Assembly (NCBI GenBank): GCA_020638905.1 | Contig: JACKHP010000002.1 | Span: 124,001 to 188,000 of the forward strand | Reading direction: 5' to 3' | Source of the DNA: Planctomycetota bacterium | GTDB taxonomy: Bacteria; Planctomycetota; B15-G4 | Length of the DNA: 64,000 bases | Shown: in pieces, positions 45,126 through 55,074 of the stretch | Numbering within the stretch: the stretch's first letter is position 1 | Layout of the letters: each line of letters opens with the position of its first letter | Program-made: the position numbers and the translations under genes | Notes under the pieces: model-generated | Told to the model about the DNA's origin: nothing | Databases searched by the model: none | What the model saw: the letters and a program-made list of their open reading frames with translations, nothing else

Positions 45126-47165
45126 ATGTCGTCGTCATCCGTCCCGTCGCTCGCGCTCGCGGGCGTGCTCTCGTTCGCCTCGGTGTGTCCCGCCCAGGAC
45201 GTCGCCTTGGAGCATCCCGCGTCGCGACACGTCGCATCGCACGCCGCGACACCCGACGTCGCGCCGCTCGTCCCCCGGCACGCGCTCTTCGCGGAGCCGT
45301 CGGCGTGGAGCGTGTCGCTCGCCCCCGACGGGCGCCACGCGGCGTGGCTGGCCTCCGGTGACCGCGGCGTCGAGCTGCGCGTGGCGGACGTCTCGCAGCC
45401 CGAGGCCGCGCGCGCCTGCGACGTCGACGCGCCGCGCGCGTACCGCTTCACTGCCGACGGACGCCTGCTCGTGGTCGCCGCGGCGCCCGCCGGCGGCGAC
45501 CGTCTCGTGCTGCTCGACCCGTCCGGGACGAAACCGTCGCCCGATGCGTCCGCCGCGCTTGGCGATCTCTCGCCGCGTCCGGGCTCGCCGCTCTCGCTGG
45601 ACGCGCGCCAGCCGACGCCGGACGACACGTGCGTCGTGCTCACCGACGACGGCGCCTACGAGATCACGCTGCCCGCGTCCGGCGCCGACGACGCGCCGAC
45701 GCCCGCGCGCGCACTCGACGTCCCCGCCGAGACCGCCGTGCTGCTCGTCGACGGACGGCGCAGACCGCGCGCCGCGTGGTGTCCCGACGAGCGCGGCGAG
45801 GCCACGCTCATGCGCTGCACGTCCGCCGGCTGGGTCTCGCACGGGCACTGCGACTGGGCGTCGGCGCGCGTCTCGGGCCCGCTCTCGGTCTCGTCCGACG
45901 GACGCACTCTCTACGCCGTGCACGACCTCGGACGCGACCGCTCGGCGCTCTTCGCCATCGACGTCGAGAGCGGCGCCGAGACGCTGCTGGCCGACGATCC
46001 GCTGGCCGACGTGCTGCCCGCGGGCGCGACGATCGCCGCCGACGGCAGCGTCCAGGCCGTCGTCTCGTACTTCGGACGCCTGCGCCGCACGCTGCTCGAC
46101 CCGTCCCTGGCGCGCGACTTCGAGCGCCTCGCCACGGCGATCCCCGGCGAGACGAGCTTCGCCGGACGCAGCGCCGACGACGCGCGCTGGCTCGTGCGGT
46201 CGCTCGACGGAGGTCCGCTCGAGTGCTTCGTCTACGACCGCGCGAGCGGACGCGCGACGCACCTCGTCTCCGAGCAGCCGCAGCTCGACGGCGTGCTGCT
46301 CGCCGGGCGGCGCGCGGTCAGCTACGCGACGCGCGACGGCACGCTCGTCCCCGGACACGTCTACCTGCCGCCCGGCAGCGACGCCGACGGCGACGGACGT
46401 CCCGAGCGGCCGCTGCCCACGATCTTCTACGTGCACGGCGGCCCGTGGGTCGGCGGCGAGTGGAACTCGTGGTTCACGAACCGCAGCTTCCAGCTCCTCG
46501 CGAACCGCGGCTACGCGGTGATGCGTGTCGACTTCCGCGGCGCGGGCGGCTACGGCCGGGCCTTCATGGACTCCGGCAACGCCGCCTGGGACGGCGTGAT
46601 GCGCACCGACCTGCTCGATGCGGTGGCGTGGGCCGTCGACACCGGCGTGTCCGACCCCCAGAGGCTCGCGTGCTGGGGCTGGTCGTACGGCGCGTACGCC
46701 GTGACCGAGGCCATGGCGAGCACGCCCGACGTCTTCGCCTGCGGACTCGCGATGTACGGCGTCTACGACCTCGTCTCGTTCGTGCAGGGCATCGAGGCCA
46801 TGGGAGGCAGCCGCCTGTGGCGCGAGCGCGTCGGCGAAGCGGTCACGCCCGAGGGACGCGCCGCGCTCTGGCGCGCCTCGCCGCAGAGCCTCGTCGCGCA
46901 GATCCGCGCGCCGCTGCTCGTGACCCACGGCGGACTCGACGAGCGCACGCCGCAGTCGCAGTCCGACGCGTTCGTGGCCGCGTTGCGCGAGGCCGGACGC
47001 GACGTGCCGTACCTCGTCTACCCCGACGAGCCGCACGACTACCGCCGTCCCGAGAGCTGGGAGTCGTTCTGGGCCGAGGGTGAACGCTTCCTGGCCGAGC
47101 ACCTGGGCGGGCGCGCCGAGCCGCTCACGGACGAACACGAGCGCGCGGGCGTCCGCTTCGGCTAG
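45126..47165 (+). CDS. S9 family prolyl oligopeptidase-like secreted peptidase
   Basis: The 679-residue protein starts at the ATG at 45126. A signal peptide ends '[10 protein letters not shown]'. Residues ~60-400 form the N-terminal beta-propeller ([17 protein letters not shown] and similar blades). The C-terminal alpha/beta-hydrolase domain has '[15 protein letters not shown]' for the oxyanion hole, Ser520 in 'GWSYGAYAV', Asp605 in 'HGGLDERTP' and His637 in 'DEPHDYRRP'. All three catalytic residues are present, so it should be an active serine peptidase on short peptides in the periplasm. It is close to dipeptidyl/acylaminoacyl peptidases of the S9C group. Confidence 0.93.
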   Translation: MSSSSVPSLALAGVLSFASVCPAQDVALEHPASRHVASHAATPDVAPLVPRHALFAEPSAWSVSLAPDGRHAAWLASGDRGVELRVADVSQPEAARACDVDAPRAYRFTADGRLLVVAAAPAGGDRLVLLDPSGTKPSPDASAALGDLSPRPGSPLSLDARQPTPDDTCVVLTDDGAYEITLPASGADDAPTPARALDVPAETAVLLVDGRRRPRAAWCPDERGEATLMRCTSAGWVSHGHCDWASARVSGPLSVSSDGRTLYAVHDLGRDRSALFAIDVESGAETLLADDPLADVLPAGATIAADGSVQAVVSYFGRLRRTLLDPSLARDFERLATAIPGETSFAGRSADDARWLVRSLDGGPLECFVYDRASGRATHLVSEQPQLDGVLLAGRRAVSYATRDGTLVPGHVYLPPGSDADGDGRPERPLPTIFYVHGGPWVGGEWNSWFTNRSFQLLANRGYAVMRVDFRGAGGYGRAFMDSGNAAWDGVMRTDLLDAVAWAVDTGVSDPQRLACWGWSYGAYAVTEAMASTPDVFACGLAMYGVYDLVSFVQGIEAMGGSRLWRERVGEAVTPEGRAALWRASPQSLVAQIRAPLLVTHGGLDERTPQSQSDAFVAALREAGRDVPYLVYPDEPHDYRRPESWESFWAEGERFLAEHLGGRAEPLTDEHERAGVRFG

Positions 47166-47242
47166 CATGCGGCGCTCGCGCGCATGCACCGCATGTCCGG
47201 TGCGCGGCGCGCGTCCCGCCCTCGCCGGTCCGCGAACGCCCG

Positions 47243-48181
47243 ATGATCCCCGACGCCGTGCTCGGACCGCTGGCCGGCGTGACCACGTCGGCGTTCTGGG
47301 CGCTCACGTCGATCCTGTTCACCTCGGCCGGACTGCGCCTGGGCGCGACGCGCGTGAACGCGCTGCGACTGGGACTCGCGGTGATCATGCTCGGCACGGT
47401 CTACGTGGCCTCGACCGGCACGCTCTTCCCCACGCTGCCGCGTGCCCAGCTCGTCGATCTGGCCGTCTCGGGAGTCGTCGGGCTCACGCTCTGCGACCAG
47501 GCGCTGTTCCTCGCGTTCGTGCTCATCGGACCGCGGCGCGTCGTGCTCGTCGAGACCACCACGGCGCCGCTCTTCGGACTCGTGCTCGGCGCGACGCTGC
47601 TCGACGAGCTGCCGGGACGCCTCGCGCTGCTCGGCGTGACGATCACCCTCGCCGGCGTGGCGTGGGTCATCCGCGAACGCCCCGCGGCGAGCGAGAAGCC
47701 CGACGTGCCGCGCGCGGTGCTCGTGCGCGGCCTCGTGCTCGCGTTCGGGGCCGCGGCGCTGCAGGCCACCGGCGCCTTCCTCGCCAAGCGCGGCATGGGA
47801 CACGGTCCGCTCGGCGGCGAGCACGTCGACCCGCTGCACGCCACCTACGTGCGCATGATCTTCGGCACGCTCGGCATGCTGCCGCTGCTCGCGATCCACT
47901 CGCTGCGGCGTCGCAAGCCGGTCGTCCTGCCGGGCGAGACCGCGCGCGGCGTCGTGCTGACCCTGGCGGCCACGGTCTTCGGTCCGGTGCTCGGCGTGTG
48001 GCTCTCGCTCGTGGCCTTCGACCTCACGCCGCTCGGGGTCGCGCTCACGCTGCTCGCGCTCTCGCCGGTCTTCGTGCTGCCCCTCGCGCGCCGGCTGTAC
48101 GGCGAGCGCGTGAGCCTGCGCGCCGTCCTGGGTGCCGTGCTGGCCGTGGCCGGCACGGCGATCCTGGCCTTCGGACGCTGA
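47243..48181 (+). CDS. EamA/DMT superfamily transporter
   Basis: The 312-residue protein starts at the ATG at 47243 (MIPDAVLGPLAGVTTSAFWA). It has ten predicted membrane helices in two five-helix EamA repeats, separated by a short hydrophilic loop (RERPAASEKPDVPR). 'LYGERVSLRAVLGAVLAVAGTAIL' is a typical EamA end. These transporters move amino acids, nucleotide sugars or other metabolites. Substrate is unknown. It follows the S9 peptidase by 77 bases, so both may be read together. Confidence 0.9.
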   Translation: MIPDAVLGPLAGVTTSAFWALTSILFTSAGLRLGATRVNALRLGLAVIMLGTVYVASTGTLFPTLPRAQLVDLAVSGVVGLTLCDQALFLAFVLIGPRRVVLVETTTAPLFGLVLGATLLDELPGRLALLGVTITLAGVAWVIRERPAASEKPDVPRAVLVRGLVLAFGAAALQATGAFLAKRGMGHGPLGGEHVDPLHATYVRMIFGTLGMLPLLAIHSLRRRKPVVLPGETARGVVLTLAATVFGPVLGVWLSLVAFDLTPLGVALTLLALSPVFVLPLARRLYGERVSLRAVLGAVLAVAGTAILAFGR

Positions 48182-48364
48182 GCTGTCGCGAGGCCGCCGC
48201 GCGAGCGTGCGGGCCCCGGACGACGCCGCGCGCGGGAAGCCGGACGCCCCGCGCAGCACGCGCGGGAGGAGTCCCCGACCCGCCGGGCACGGTTCGGCGT
48301 TGCGCGACCCCGCGTCGGTGACCGACGCTCGTCGCAGGTCCGCACCCGCTCCCGGAGAGTCGCC

Positions 48365-49507
48365 ATGCTTCGTCGCGCCCTCGTCGCCGCGCTGTCCGTC
48401 ACGTCCGTTTGCATGCTCGCGTCCGTCGCCGGCGCGCAGGAGACCAGCAGCACCGCCTCGGCCCCCGGCGGGGCCGCGCTCGTCGACGCCGATCCCGACG
48501 ACCCCGCGGTGCTGCGGCTGAAGCTGCTCGCGCGCATGGACGCGCAGATCGACGAGACCGCGTGGCGCGCGCACCTCGCCGCACGCCTGCTGCTCGAGGA
48601 CGTGCTGCCCATCCCGTACCTCGGCGTCGACGCCGACCCGTTCGACGACGGACGCCCCGGCATGCTCGTGAAGGTCGTCTACGAGGACACCTGCGCCGAG
48701 GCCGCGGGACTGCGTGCGGGCGACGTCCTGCTCGCGCTCGGTGACGACGCGACGACGTCGAAGGCCACGCTCGGCAAGGCCATCCGCCTGCGCGGCGCGG
48801 GCACGCCGGTCGAGCTGCACGTCGTGCGCGACGGGCAGCCGCTCGTGTTGCGCGGCGCGCTCGGCACGCGTCCCGCCGAGGACGAGGACGAGGAGGAGCA
48901 GTTCCCCGAGCTGTTTGGGCCGGCGCCGACCCCGCCGCGTCCGCTCGCGTTCGACTTCGAGGGCGCGCACGCGCTGCCGCCGGAGTTCGAATCGGTGCTG
49001 GCCGGCACGGGCGCGATGCCCGACTGGCGCATCGTGAGCGACGCCGACGGCACGCACCTGCGCCAGGCGTCGCAGGACAGGACCAGCATCCGCTTCCCGA
49101 TGGCGCTCGTGCGCGAAGGGGTCTGGTCGGACGCCGTGGCGAGCGTGCGCTTCCGGCTGGTGAGCGGCGTGGTCGACCGCGCGGCGGGCATCGTCATGCG
49201 CTACCGCGATCCGGGCAACTACCTCGTGGCGCGCGCGAACGCGGGCGAGGGCGACCTGCGCCTGTTCCGCGTGGTCGACGGCGTGCGCCGCACGCTGCCC
49301 GGCGCCATCGGCCTGCACACGTTCGACGACGGCTGGCACACGCTCGAGCTGCGCGCCGAGGGCGCCGAGATCCGCGCGTCCCTCGACGGCGGCGAGCCGG
49401 TGGTGAGCTACGACACGTACCTGCGGCGCGGCCGCATCGGCCTGTGGACGAAGGCCGACGCGGTCACCGACTTCGACGACTTCGAGGTGCGCCTGCCCGG
49501 CGAGTGA
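48365..49507 (+). CDS. secreted PDZ-domain protein with laminin-G/DUF1080-like C-terminus (copy 2)
   Basis: The 380-residue protein starts at the ATG at 48365, with CGGAGAG upstream. A signal peptide ends 'ASVAGAQE'. Domain order equals the protein at 23686-24786: a helical lead with 'RMDAQIDETAWRAHLAARLL', PDZ with 'EAAGLRAGDVLLALGDDA', acidic linker 'AEDEDEEEQFPELF', then the beta-sandwich with 'AGIVMRYRDPGNYLVARANA' and the end 'GLWTKADAVTDFDDFEVRL'. No protease domain. The strict conservation of the C-terminal ending in both copies points to a functional site or fold-critical strand. Confidence 0.8.
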   Translation: MLRRALVAALSVTSVCMLASVAGAQETSSTASAPGGAALVDADPDDPAVLRLKLLARMDAQIDETAWRAHLAARLLLEDVLPIPYLGVDADPFDDGRPGMLVKVVYEDTCAEAAGLRAGDVLLALGDDATTSKATLGKAIRLRGAGTPVELHVVRDGQPLVLRGALGTRPAEDEDEEEQFPELFGPAPTPPRPLAFDFEGAHALPPEFESVLAGTGAMPDWRIVSDADGTHLRQASQDRTSIRFPMALVREGVWSDAVASVRFRLVSGVVDRAAGIVMRYRDPGNYLVARANAGEGDLRLFRVVDGVRRTLPGAIGLHTFDDGWHTLELRAEGAEIRASLDGGEPVVSYDTYLRRGRIGLWTKADAVTDFDDFEVRLPGE

Positions 49508-49526
49508 CGGGCGTCCGGCGGCGCGC

Positions 49527-50213
49527 TCACATCCGCGGAAGCTCCGTCCACAGCCGGTCGAACTCGCGCTGGAACGCGCGCAGCAGCCCCGGATCGTTCG
49601 TGACCACGAAGTTCTCGAGGTTGCGCTCGGACGCGCTGCGCGTCCAGTTGAAGCTGCCGGTGAGGAGCCGACGCGCGTCGAAGATCGCGAACTTGTGGTG
49701 CATGTGGTCGGCGCCTTCGTCGGTCACGACGGGGATGCCGGCCCGGTGCAGGCTCGCGATGTCGCTGCCCAGGTCCTGCGCCTTCTCGTCGTCGGTCACG
49801 ATGCGCACCGTCACGCCGCGCTGATGGGCGGCGGCGAGCGCGCCCGCGATGCGGTCGTCCGTGATCGTGAACACGCACACGTCGATCGTCGCGCGCGCGC
49901 CGCGGGTGAGTGCCACGATCTGGTCGAGGCACGCCGCGCCGGGTGCGAAGCAGGCCATCGAGTCGTGCGTGACGACGGCCTGCGGACGCTGGTCGAGCGC
50001 CTTGACCACACCCTCGAGCCACTCGAGGGCCTCGACGTCGGAGCCGCGCTCGAGGTGTTCGCGCACGAGCGCGAACGCCTTGGCACGCACGACGTCGAGC
50101 CCGCGCGGGTCGAGCTCGCCGAGCGCCCCCCGCATCGCGCCGCGTTCGCTGCGCGAGAGGTTCTTGTCGTCGAACGTGGCGCGCAGCATCGCCTCGAGTT
50201 GCTGATCGTTCAC
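49527..50213 (-). CDS. phospholipase D-like protein with single HKD motif
   Basis: The 228-residue protein starts with GTG at 50213, with AAGGA seven bases upstream. Residues ~100-228 are a PLD domain with one HKD motif, His162-x-Lys164-x4-Asp169 in 'DHMHHKFAIFDARRLLTGSF', followed by 'NWTRSASERNLENFVV'. A single HKD fits the Nuc/MitoPLD/ZUC1 group, which act as dimers on nucleic acids or phosphodiesters. The N-terminal ~80 residues (LEAMLRATFDDKNLSRSERG...) are helical, resembling TerB-like or four-helix domains. No signal peptide, so cytoplasmic. It is convergent with the PDZ protein gene and divergent from the S8 protease gene. Confidence 0.85.
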   Translation of the reverse strand: MNDQQLEAMLRATFDDKNLSRSERGAMRGALGELDPRGLDVVRAKAFALVREHLERGSDVEALEWLEGVVKALDQRPQAVVTHDSMACFAPGAACLDQIVALTRGARATIDVCVFTITDDRIAGALAAAHQRGVTVRIVTDDEKAQDLGSDIASLHRAGIPVVTDEGADHMHHKFAIFDARRLLTGSFNWTRSASERNLENFVVTNDPGLLRAFQREFDRLWTELPRM

Positions 50214-50504
50214 GGGGAGTCCTTCGAGATCCGGTGTGGCCGCGCGCCCATTGTGCGCGCGACGTGCCGCGGACTGAACCATCGGTCCCCGCCGATGCGG
50301 CCCGAGGTGCTTCGCGGCCGAACGAAATGAATCACGTTCCGCGTGCACATGCCCACTTCCCAACGCGCGGGACGGGTGTACCTTCTCCGCCGACGCCGGG
50401 CAGCGTCTTCGATCGGGGGGTCGAACTCCGTCCGGTGTTCCGCGGGACCGCCGAGCCGGTCCCGTGCAGTGGGCACTCATTCCGGCATTCGTTTCGGAGG
50501 CTGC

Positions 50505-53500
50505 ATGGCACCCTCGACCCTTGCGTCGACCCTCTCGCTCGTCCTGCTGGCGGCGGCGGCGAGCTCCCAGGTCCACCCCATCCGTCCGCTCGCGGGTCCG
50601 CCCGCGCCGGGCGAGATCGTGCAGGACCTGTCCTGGTATCCCCACGACGTCCTGCCGCCCTTCGTGGCCGAGGGCGTCGAGGACGAGGACACGCCGCGGC
50701 TCGTCCACGCGGGCAGCGCGGTCTTCACCATCGACGATGAACCGGCCCTGCCCGCAGCGCTCGCCAAGCCCCTGCTGCGCGCCGACGGCACGTTCGAGGC
50801 GGGATGGTTCGTGGTGCACTTCGCCGACGCGCTCACCGAGCGCGACAAGGCGCTGCTCGACGACCTGACCGGCGCGATCCGGCGCGACGACGGCAGCGAG
50901 CTGGCGCGCTGGTACGTCCCGAACGACGCGCTCGTGGCGTACGTCGACGACCTCGACACGTTCGAGCGGCTCGAGGCCTCCGAGCGCGTCGACTTCGTCG
51001 GACGCTACCAGCCCGGCTACAAGCTCGACCCGACCATCGGCAGCGTCCCGCTCACGAGCGCCGAGCGCAAGGGACGCGCGTTCTACCGGCTCGACGTCGA
51101 CCTCGTGCCCGGCGCCGACGCGACGCGCGTGGCCCGCGAGCTGTCGCGTCTCGGCGCGAGCCTCGTCGACGAGGTCTTCATCCGCGGCGCGCAGACGTAC
51201 GACGTCCACTACCTGATCGTCGACGTGGCGCCGCAGCGCGTCACGTCGCTCGCGCTCGTCGAGGGCGTGCGCACGCTGCAGGAGACCGGCGACGGACTCG
51301 CGGTCTACGACCTCTCGGGCGGCGGCAAGCTGCAGAACCGCGTGCTCGCCGTGGACGACGGAGCCGACTCGCCGATCGTGACCGCCGCGAACTTCCCGCT
51401 CTGGCTGACGCACGACCTGCAGGGCCAGGGCCAGCTCATCGGCATCGTCGACACGTCCTTCGACTGGAACAACACGGGCACGGCCGGGTGCGGCTTCGGC
51501 TACCCCGACCTGGCCATCAGCAACTACGGATTCGCGCTGCCGAACCTGGCCCGCGTGCTGCTCGGCTCGGTGGGATCGGGCGGCGTGAACATGAAGATCC
51601 CGCGCGCCGACATCCTCGGCGGGGCGACGCTGCAGGGCGTCGACACGAACGAGCACGGCGTCGGCGTGGCCGGCGCGGCGGCCGCCGACTTCTACGGCGA
51701 CAACGACACGAAGTGGTGGGAGCACGACGTCGACAACTGGGAGAGCTGGGCGCCGACGAACTACTCGGGCCTGCTCGGTCCCGGCATCGCGCACGAGGCG
51801 CAGCTCTATCTGACCCCGGTCATGGACAGCGCCAACACGTTCCGCTGGGAATCGCCCGGCGAGTTCCCGACGAACATGGGGCTGACGCTCACGAACATGG
51901 CCAACGCCGGCGTGTGCACCACGAACCACAGCGTCGGCCTGGCCGAGTCGAACAACACCTACACGCAGACCTCGGTCGTCCACGACACGAAGGGATTCGA
52001 CCACCAGGGCATGCTGCAGTGCATGGCGGCCGGCAACGACGGCGCGGGCAGCAACAAGCTCACGTCCCAGGCGGTGGTCAAGAACGCGCTCGCCGTGGGC
52101 GCGAGCGACGACGTCCTGCAGCCCGAGAACCGGGCCAGCTTCTCGAGCACCGGACCGCGCTTCGACGGCGCGCGCAAGCCCGACGTCATGGCGCCCGGCA
52201 CCGACGACGCCCCGCGCGCCGGCGGCGTCCAGTCGCTGCTCATCCTGCCCAACACGAACGGGACGAGCGGCGCCTCGTGCGCGTACCAGTACACGGCCGG
52301 CACGAGCTTCTCGTCGCCGACGATGGCCGGCGCGGGCGCGCTCGTCCACCAGTACTTCACCGAGGGACGCTACCCGGGCAACGACCCGCTCACAAGCGCC
52401 TCGGCGGCACTCATGAAGGCCATGCTCGTGAACGCCGGCCACCGGCTCACGGGCGCCAACCTCGACGGCGTCTATCCCGGCAACTACCAGGGATGGGGCG
52501 AGCCGAACCTGCTCTCGGTGCTCGGCGGCCTCGGTCCGCGCGACCTGATCGTGGTCGACATGCCCGGCGGTGCGGGCGGATTCTCGGGCGCGTCGTCGAC
52601 GAACCTGGTCAAGACCTTCAACGTCGACAGCGCGAGCCAGCCGCTCAAGGTCACCCTGGCCTGGACGGACGAGCCCGGCAGCACCGGCACCGGCAAGAAG
52701 CTCGTCAACGACCTCGACCTGATCGTCACGGCGCCCGGCGGCGCGACGTACCGCGGCAACGTGTTCAACACGTCGACGGGCGTCTCGATCACGGGCGGCT
52801 CGGCCGACACGCTCAACAACGTCGAGTGCGTCATCGTGAACAGCCCCGCCACCGGCGCGTGGACGGCCACCGTCGACCCCGGTGCGGGCAACTACTCCGT
52901 GGGACAGGGCTGCGCCCTCGTGATCACGGGCACGCTCACCGAGTCGGGCGGCGGCGGCCCGTCGGCGCCCGTGGCGAACTTCATCGGCTCGCCCACGAGC
53001 GGCACAGCGCCGCTGCTCGTGAACTTCAGCGACCTGTCCAGCGGCACGATCAGCACCTGGGCCTGGACGTTCGGCGACGGCGGCACCTCGAACGCGACGA
53101 ACCCGTCGCACACCTACACCACCGCCGGCACCTACGACGTCTCGCTCACCGTCACGGGACCGGGCGGCTCCGACCCGGAGACGAAGACGGGCTACGTCAC
53201 GGTGAGCCCGCCGGTCACGGGCGGTGGCGAGACCTACTACGTCTCCTTCGCGGCGACAACCACGGTCCCCGGGCTGGGCTCGGTGGCCGACGAGGACATC
53301 GTCTCGTACACGCCGTCGACCGGCACGTGGGCGTGGTACTTCGACGGCAGCGACGTGGGCCTCGGCGGGACGGACGTGAACGCGTTCCACATCCTGTCCG
53401 ACGGGTCGATCGTGATGTCGTTCGACAGCGCGACGTTCAGCGTGCCGGGCCTGACGGGCGGTCCGTCGGGCACCACGGTCGAGGACAGCGACCTGATCAT

Positions 53501-54011
53501 CTTCTCGCCGACCTCGGTGGGATCCACCACGGCGGGCAGCTTCTCGTTCGTCTTCGACGGCAGCGACGTCGGCCTCACCACGAGCAACGAGGACATCGAC
53601 GGCGTCTACGAGTTCCCCGGCGGCGGCCTGGCGATCTCGTTGCTCGGCGGCGGCTCGGTGCCCGGCGTGTCCGGCATCCAGGACGAAGACCTGTTGTTCT
53701 TCGCCGCGTCGGCGTACGGCTCCGCGACGTCGGGCACCTGGTCGATGGAGTTCGACGGCAGCGACGTGGGCTTCAACACGTCCTCGAACGAGGACCTCGA
53801 CGCGGTGGCCTTCGACGCGGGTGTCGACCTGCTCTTCTCGACGGTCTCGACCTGGAGCGCCGCCGGCGGCGCGGGCGAGGGAGAAGACGTGGGACGCTTC
53901 GCCGGCACGTTCGGCTCGGCGACGTCGGGCTCGGCGAGCAACGTGCTCGACCTCTCGGCGCTCGGCATCAGCACGTCGGCGAACATCGACGGCATGTCGT
54001 ACGAGCCGTAG
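50505..54011 (+). CDS. secreted S8 subtilisin-family protease with P-like, PKD and repeat domains
   Basis: The 1,168-residue protein starts at the ATG at 50505, with GGAGG close upstream. A signal peptide ends 'LLAAAASSQVH'. Catalytic residues: Asp316 in 'IGIVDTSFDW', His384 in 'TNEHGVGVAGAAA' and Ser601 in 'TAGTSFSSPTMAGAG'. After the protease comes a beta-sandwich of the S8 P/jelly-roll type (LKVTLAWTDEPGSTGTGKKL, NDLDLIV), then one PKD domain (WAWTFGDGGTSNATNPSHT). The last ~260 residues hold about three copies of a repeat with 'W.W.FDGSDVGL...DVNAFHIL'. Expected to be exported and autoprocessed. Repeat domains probably bind carbohydrate or cell surface. Confidence 0.92.
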   Translation: MAPSTLASTLSLVLLAAAASSQVHPIRPLAGPPAPGEIVQDLSWYPHDVLPPFVAEGVEDEDTPRLVHAGSAVFTIDDEPALPAALAKPLLRADGTFEAGWFVVHFADALTERDKALLDDLTGAIRRDDGSELARWYVPNDALVAYVDDLDTFERLEASERVDFVGRYQPGYKLDPTIGSVPLTSAERKGRAFYRLDVDLVPGADATRVARELSRLGASLVDEVFIRGAQTYDVHYLIVDVAPQRVTSLALVEGVRTLQETGDGLAVYDLSGGGKLQNRVLAVDDGADSPIVTAANFPLWLTHDLQGQGQLIGIVDTSFDWNNTGTAGCGFGYPDLAISNYGFALPNLARVLLGSVGSGGVNMKIPRADILGGATLQGVDTNEHGVGVAGAAAADFYGDNDTKWWEHDVDNWESWAPTNYSGLLGPGIAHEAQLYLTPVMDSANTFRWESPGEFPTNMGLTLTNMANAGVCTTNHSVGLAESNNTYTQTSVVHDTKGFDHQGMLQCMAAGNDGAGSNKLTSQAVVKNALAVGASDDVLQPENRASFSSTGPRFDGARKPDVMAPGTDDAPRAGGVQSLLILPNTNGTSGASCAYQYTAGTSFSSPTMAGAGALVHQYFTEGRYPGNDPLTSASAALMKAMLVNAGHRLTGANLDGVYPGNYQGWGEPNLLSVLGGLGPRDLIVVDMPGGAGGFSGASSTNLVKTFNVDSASQPLKVTLAWTDEPGSTGTGKKLVNDLDLIVTAPGGATYRGNVFNTSTGVSITGGSADTLNNVECVIVNSPATGAWTATVDPGAGNYSVGQGCALVITGTLTESGGGGPSAPVANFIGSPTSGTAPLLVNFSDLSSGTISTWAWTFGDGGTSNATNPSHTYTTAGTYDVSLTVTGPGGSDPETKTGYVTVSPPVTGGGETYYVSFAATTTVPGLGSVADEDIVSYTPSTGTWAWYFDGSDVGLGGTDVNAFHILSDGSIVMSFDSATFSVPGLTGGPSGTTVEDSDLIIFSPTSVGSTTAGSFSFVFDGSDVGLTTSNEDIDGVYEFPGGGLAISLLGGGSVPGVSGIQDEDLLFFAASAYGSATSGTWSMEFDGSDVGFNTSSNEDLDAVAFDAGVDLLFSTVSTWSAAGGAGEGEDVGRFAGTFGSATSGSASNVLDLSALGISTSANIDGMSYEP

Positions 54012-54396
54012 GACGGCTCGCGCGCGCGGGCGGCCGGCGACGGTCGTCCGCGCGCGACGGACGCGCGTGACTCGTCGCGCGCGGCACGCGGGCCCGGGGA
54101 TCGAGGCGGTTCCCCGGGCCCGCGCTGCGTTCGGGGGGGACCGCGCATCGCGGTCGACGGAACCGGCGGCCGGCCGTGGACTCCACGCACTCCCCGGGAG
54201 AATGGCCGCCATGCGTCGCATCGCTCCGTTCGCGTCCGCGACGCCCCGCTCCGGCGCATCGGCCGGAGCGCCGCTCGACACATGAGAGGCGCGTGAGCGC
54301 GACGCACCGCATCGAGGTCGCCGACCCCGCCGGACGATAGACTCGGGACGTGTCCGCGAGTGCCGCGGTGCGTCCCGTCCCCCGCCACCGATCACC
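54012..54396. other. 385-base gap with one strong hairpin
   Basis: The gap follows the S8 protease and precedes the two-component genes. It holds the hairpin at 54087-54124 and, near its end, the promoter region of the regulator. No convincing coding frame was found. Confidence 0.5.
54087..54124 (+). terminator. strong GC hairpin after the S8 protease gene
   Basis: A perfect 14-bp stem, CGCGGGCCCGGGGA (54087-54100) with TCCCCGGGCCCGCG (54111-54124), with a 10-base loop, lies 75 bases after the stop codon. No T-tract. Confidence 0.55.
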
Positions 54397-55074
54397 ATGC
54401 GCCTGCTCGTCGTCGAGGACTACGACCCCGTCCGCAACGCCGTCGCCACGGCGCTGCGCGAGGAGGGCTACTCGGTCGACACCGCCAAGAACGGCGAGGA
54501 CGGCGTCTTCCAGGCCAGCGTGAACGACTACGACGCGGTGGTGCTCGACGTGATGCTGCCGAAGCTCGACGGCTTCGGCGTCGTCCAGCGGCTGCGCAAG
54601 GACGGGCGCGCGTGTCCGATCCTGCTGCTCACCGCGCGCGACGGCGTCGACGACCGCGTGCACGGCCTCGACCTGGGCGCCGACGACTACCTCGTCAAGC
54701 CCTTCGCGATGGACGAGCTGCTGGCGCGCGTGCGCGCGCTCGTCCGCCGTCGCTACGAGACGCGCACGCCGGTGCTGACCGTCGGCCCGCTCGAGGTCGA
54801 CACCGCGAGCCATGCGGTGAAGCTCGCCGGCGAGCGCGTCGAGCTCACCGCACGCGAGTACGCGCTGCTCGAGTTCCTGGTCATGCGCACGGGACGGCTC
54901 GTGACGCGCACGCAGATCTGGGAGCACCTCTACGACGACCTGACCGAGGTCAAGAGCAACGTGGTCGACGTCTACATCGGCTACCTGCGCAAGAAGATCG
55001 AACCCGACGGCGTGCCGCGTCTGATCCACACCAAGCGCGGCGAGGGATACATCGTGGCCGAGACGCCGCCATGA
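54397..55074 (+). CDS. OmpR/PhoB-family response regulator
   Basis: The 225-residue protein starts at the ATG at 54397 (MRLLVVEDYDPVRNAVATAL). The receiver domain has acidic pocket 'VVEDYD', phospho-acceptor Asp51 in 'DAVVLDVMLPKLDGFG', Thr in 'LLLTARD' and Lys in 'DDYLVKPF'. The C-terminal winged helix ends with 'SNVVDVYIGYLRKKIEPDG' and 'LIHTKRGEGYIVAE'. It is a DNA-binding activator or repressor controlled by the histidine kinase whose start codon overlaps its stop (ATGA). Target genes unknown. Confidence 0.96.
   Translation: MRLLVVEDYDPVRNAVATALREEGYSVDTAKNGEDGVFQASVNDYDAVVLDVMLPKLDGFGVVQRLRKDGRACPILLLTARDGVDDRVHGLDLGADDYLVKPFAMDELLARVRALVRRRYETRTPVLTVGPLEVDTASHAVKLAGERVELTAREYALLEFLVMRTGRLVTRTQIWEHLYDDLTEVKSNVVDVYIGYLRKKIEPDGVPRLIHTKRGEGYIVAETPP

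Noticed and set aside
37607..45643. A 2,678-codon open frame on the minus strand, antisense to the giant gene
   Set aside because: It is a by-product of high GC at codon position three. The translation is Arg/Ala/Val/His-rich without domains; only its last 94 residues, the pterin dehydratase, are real.
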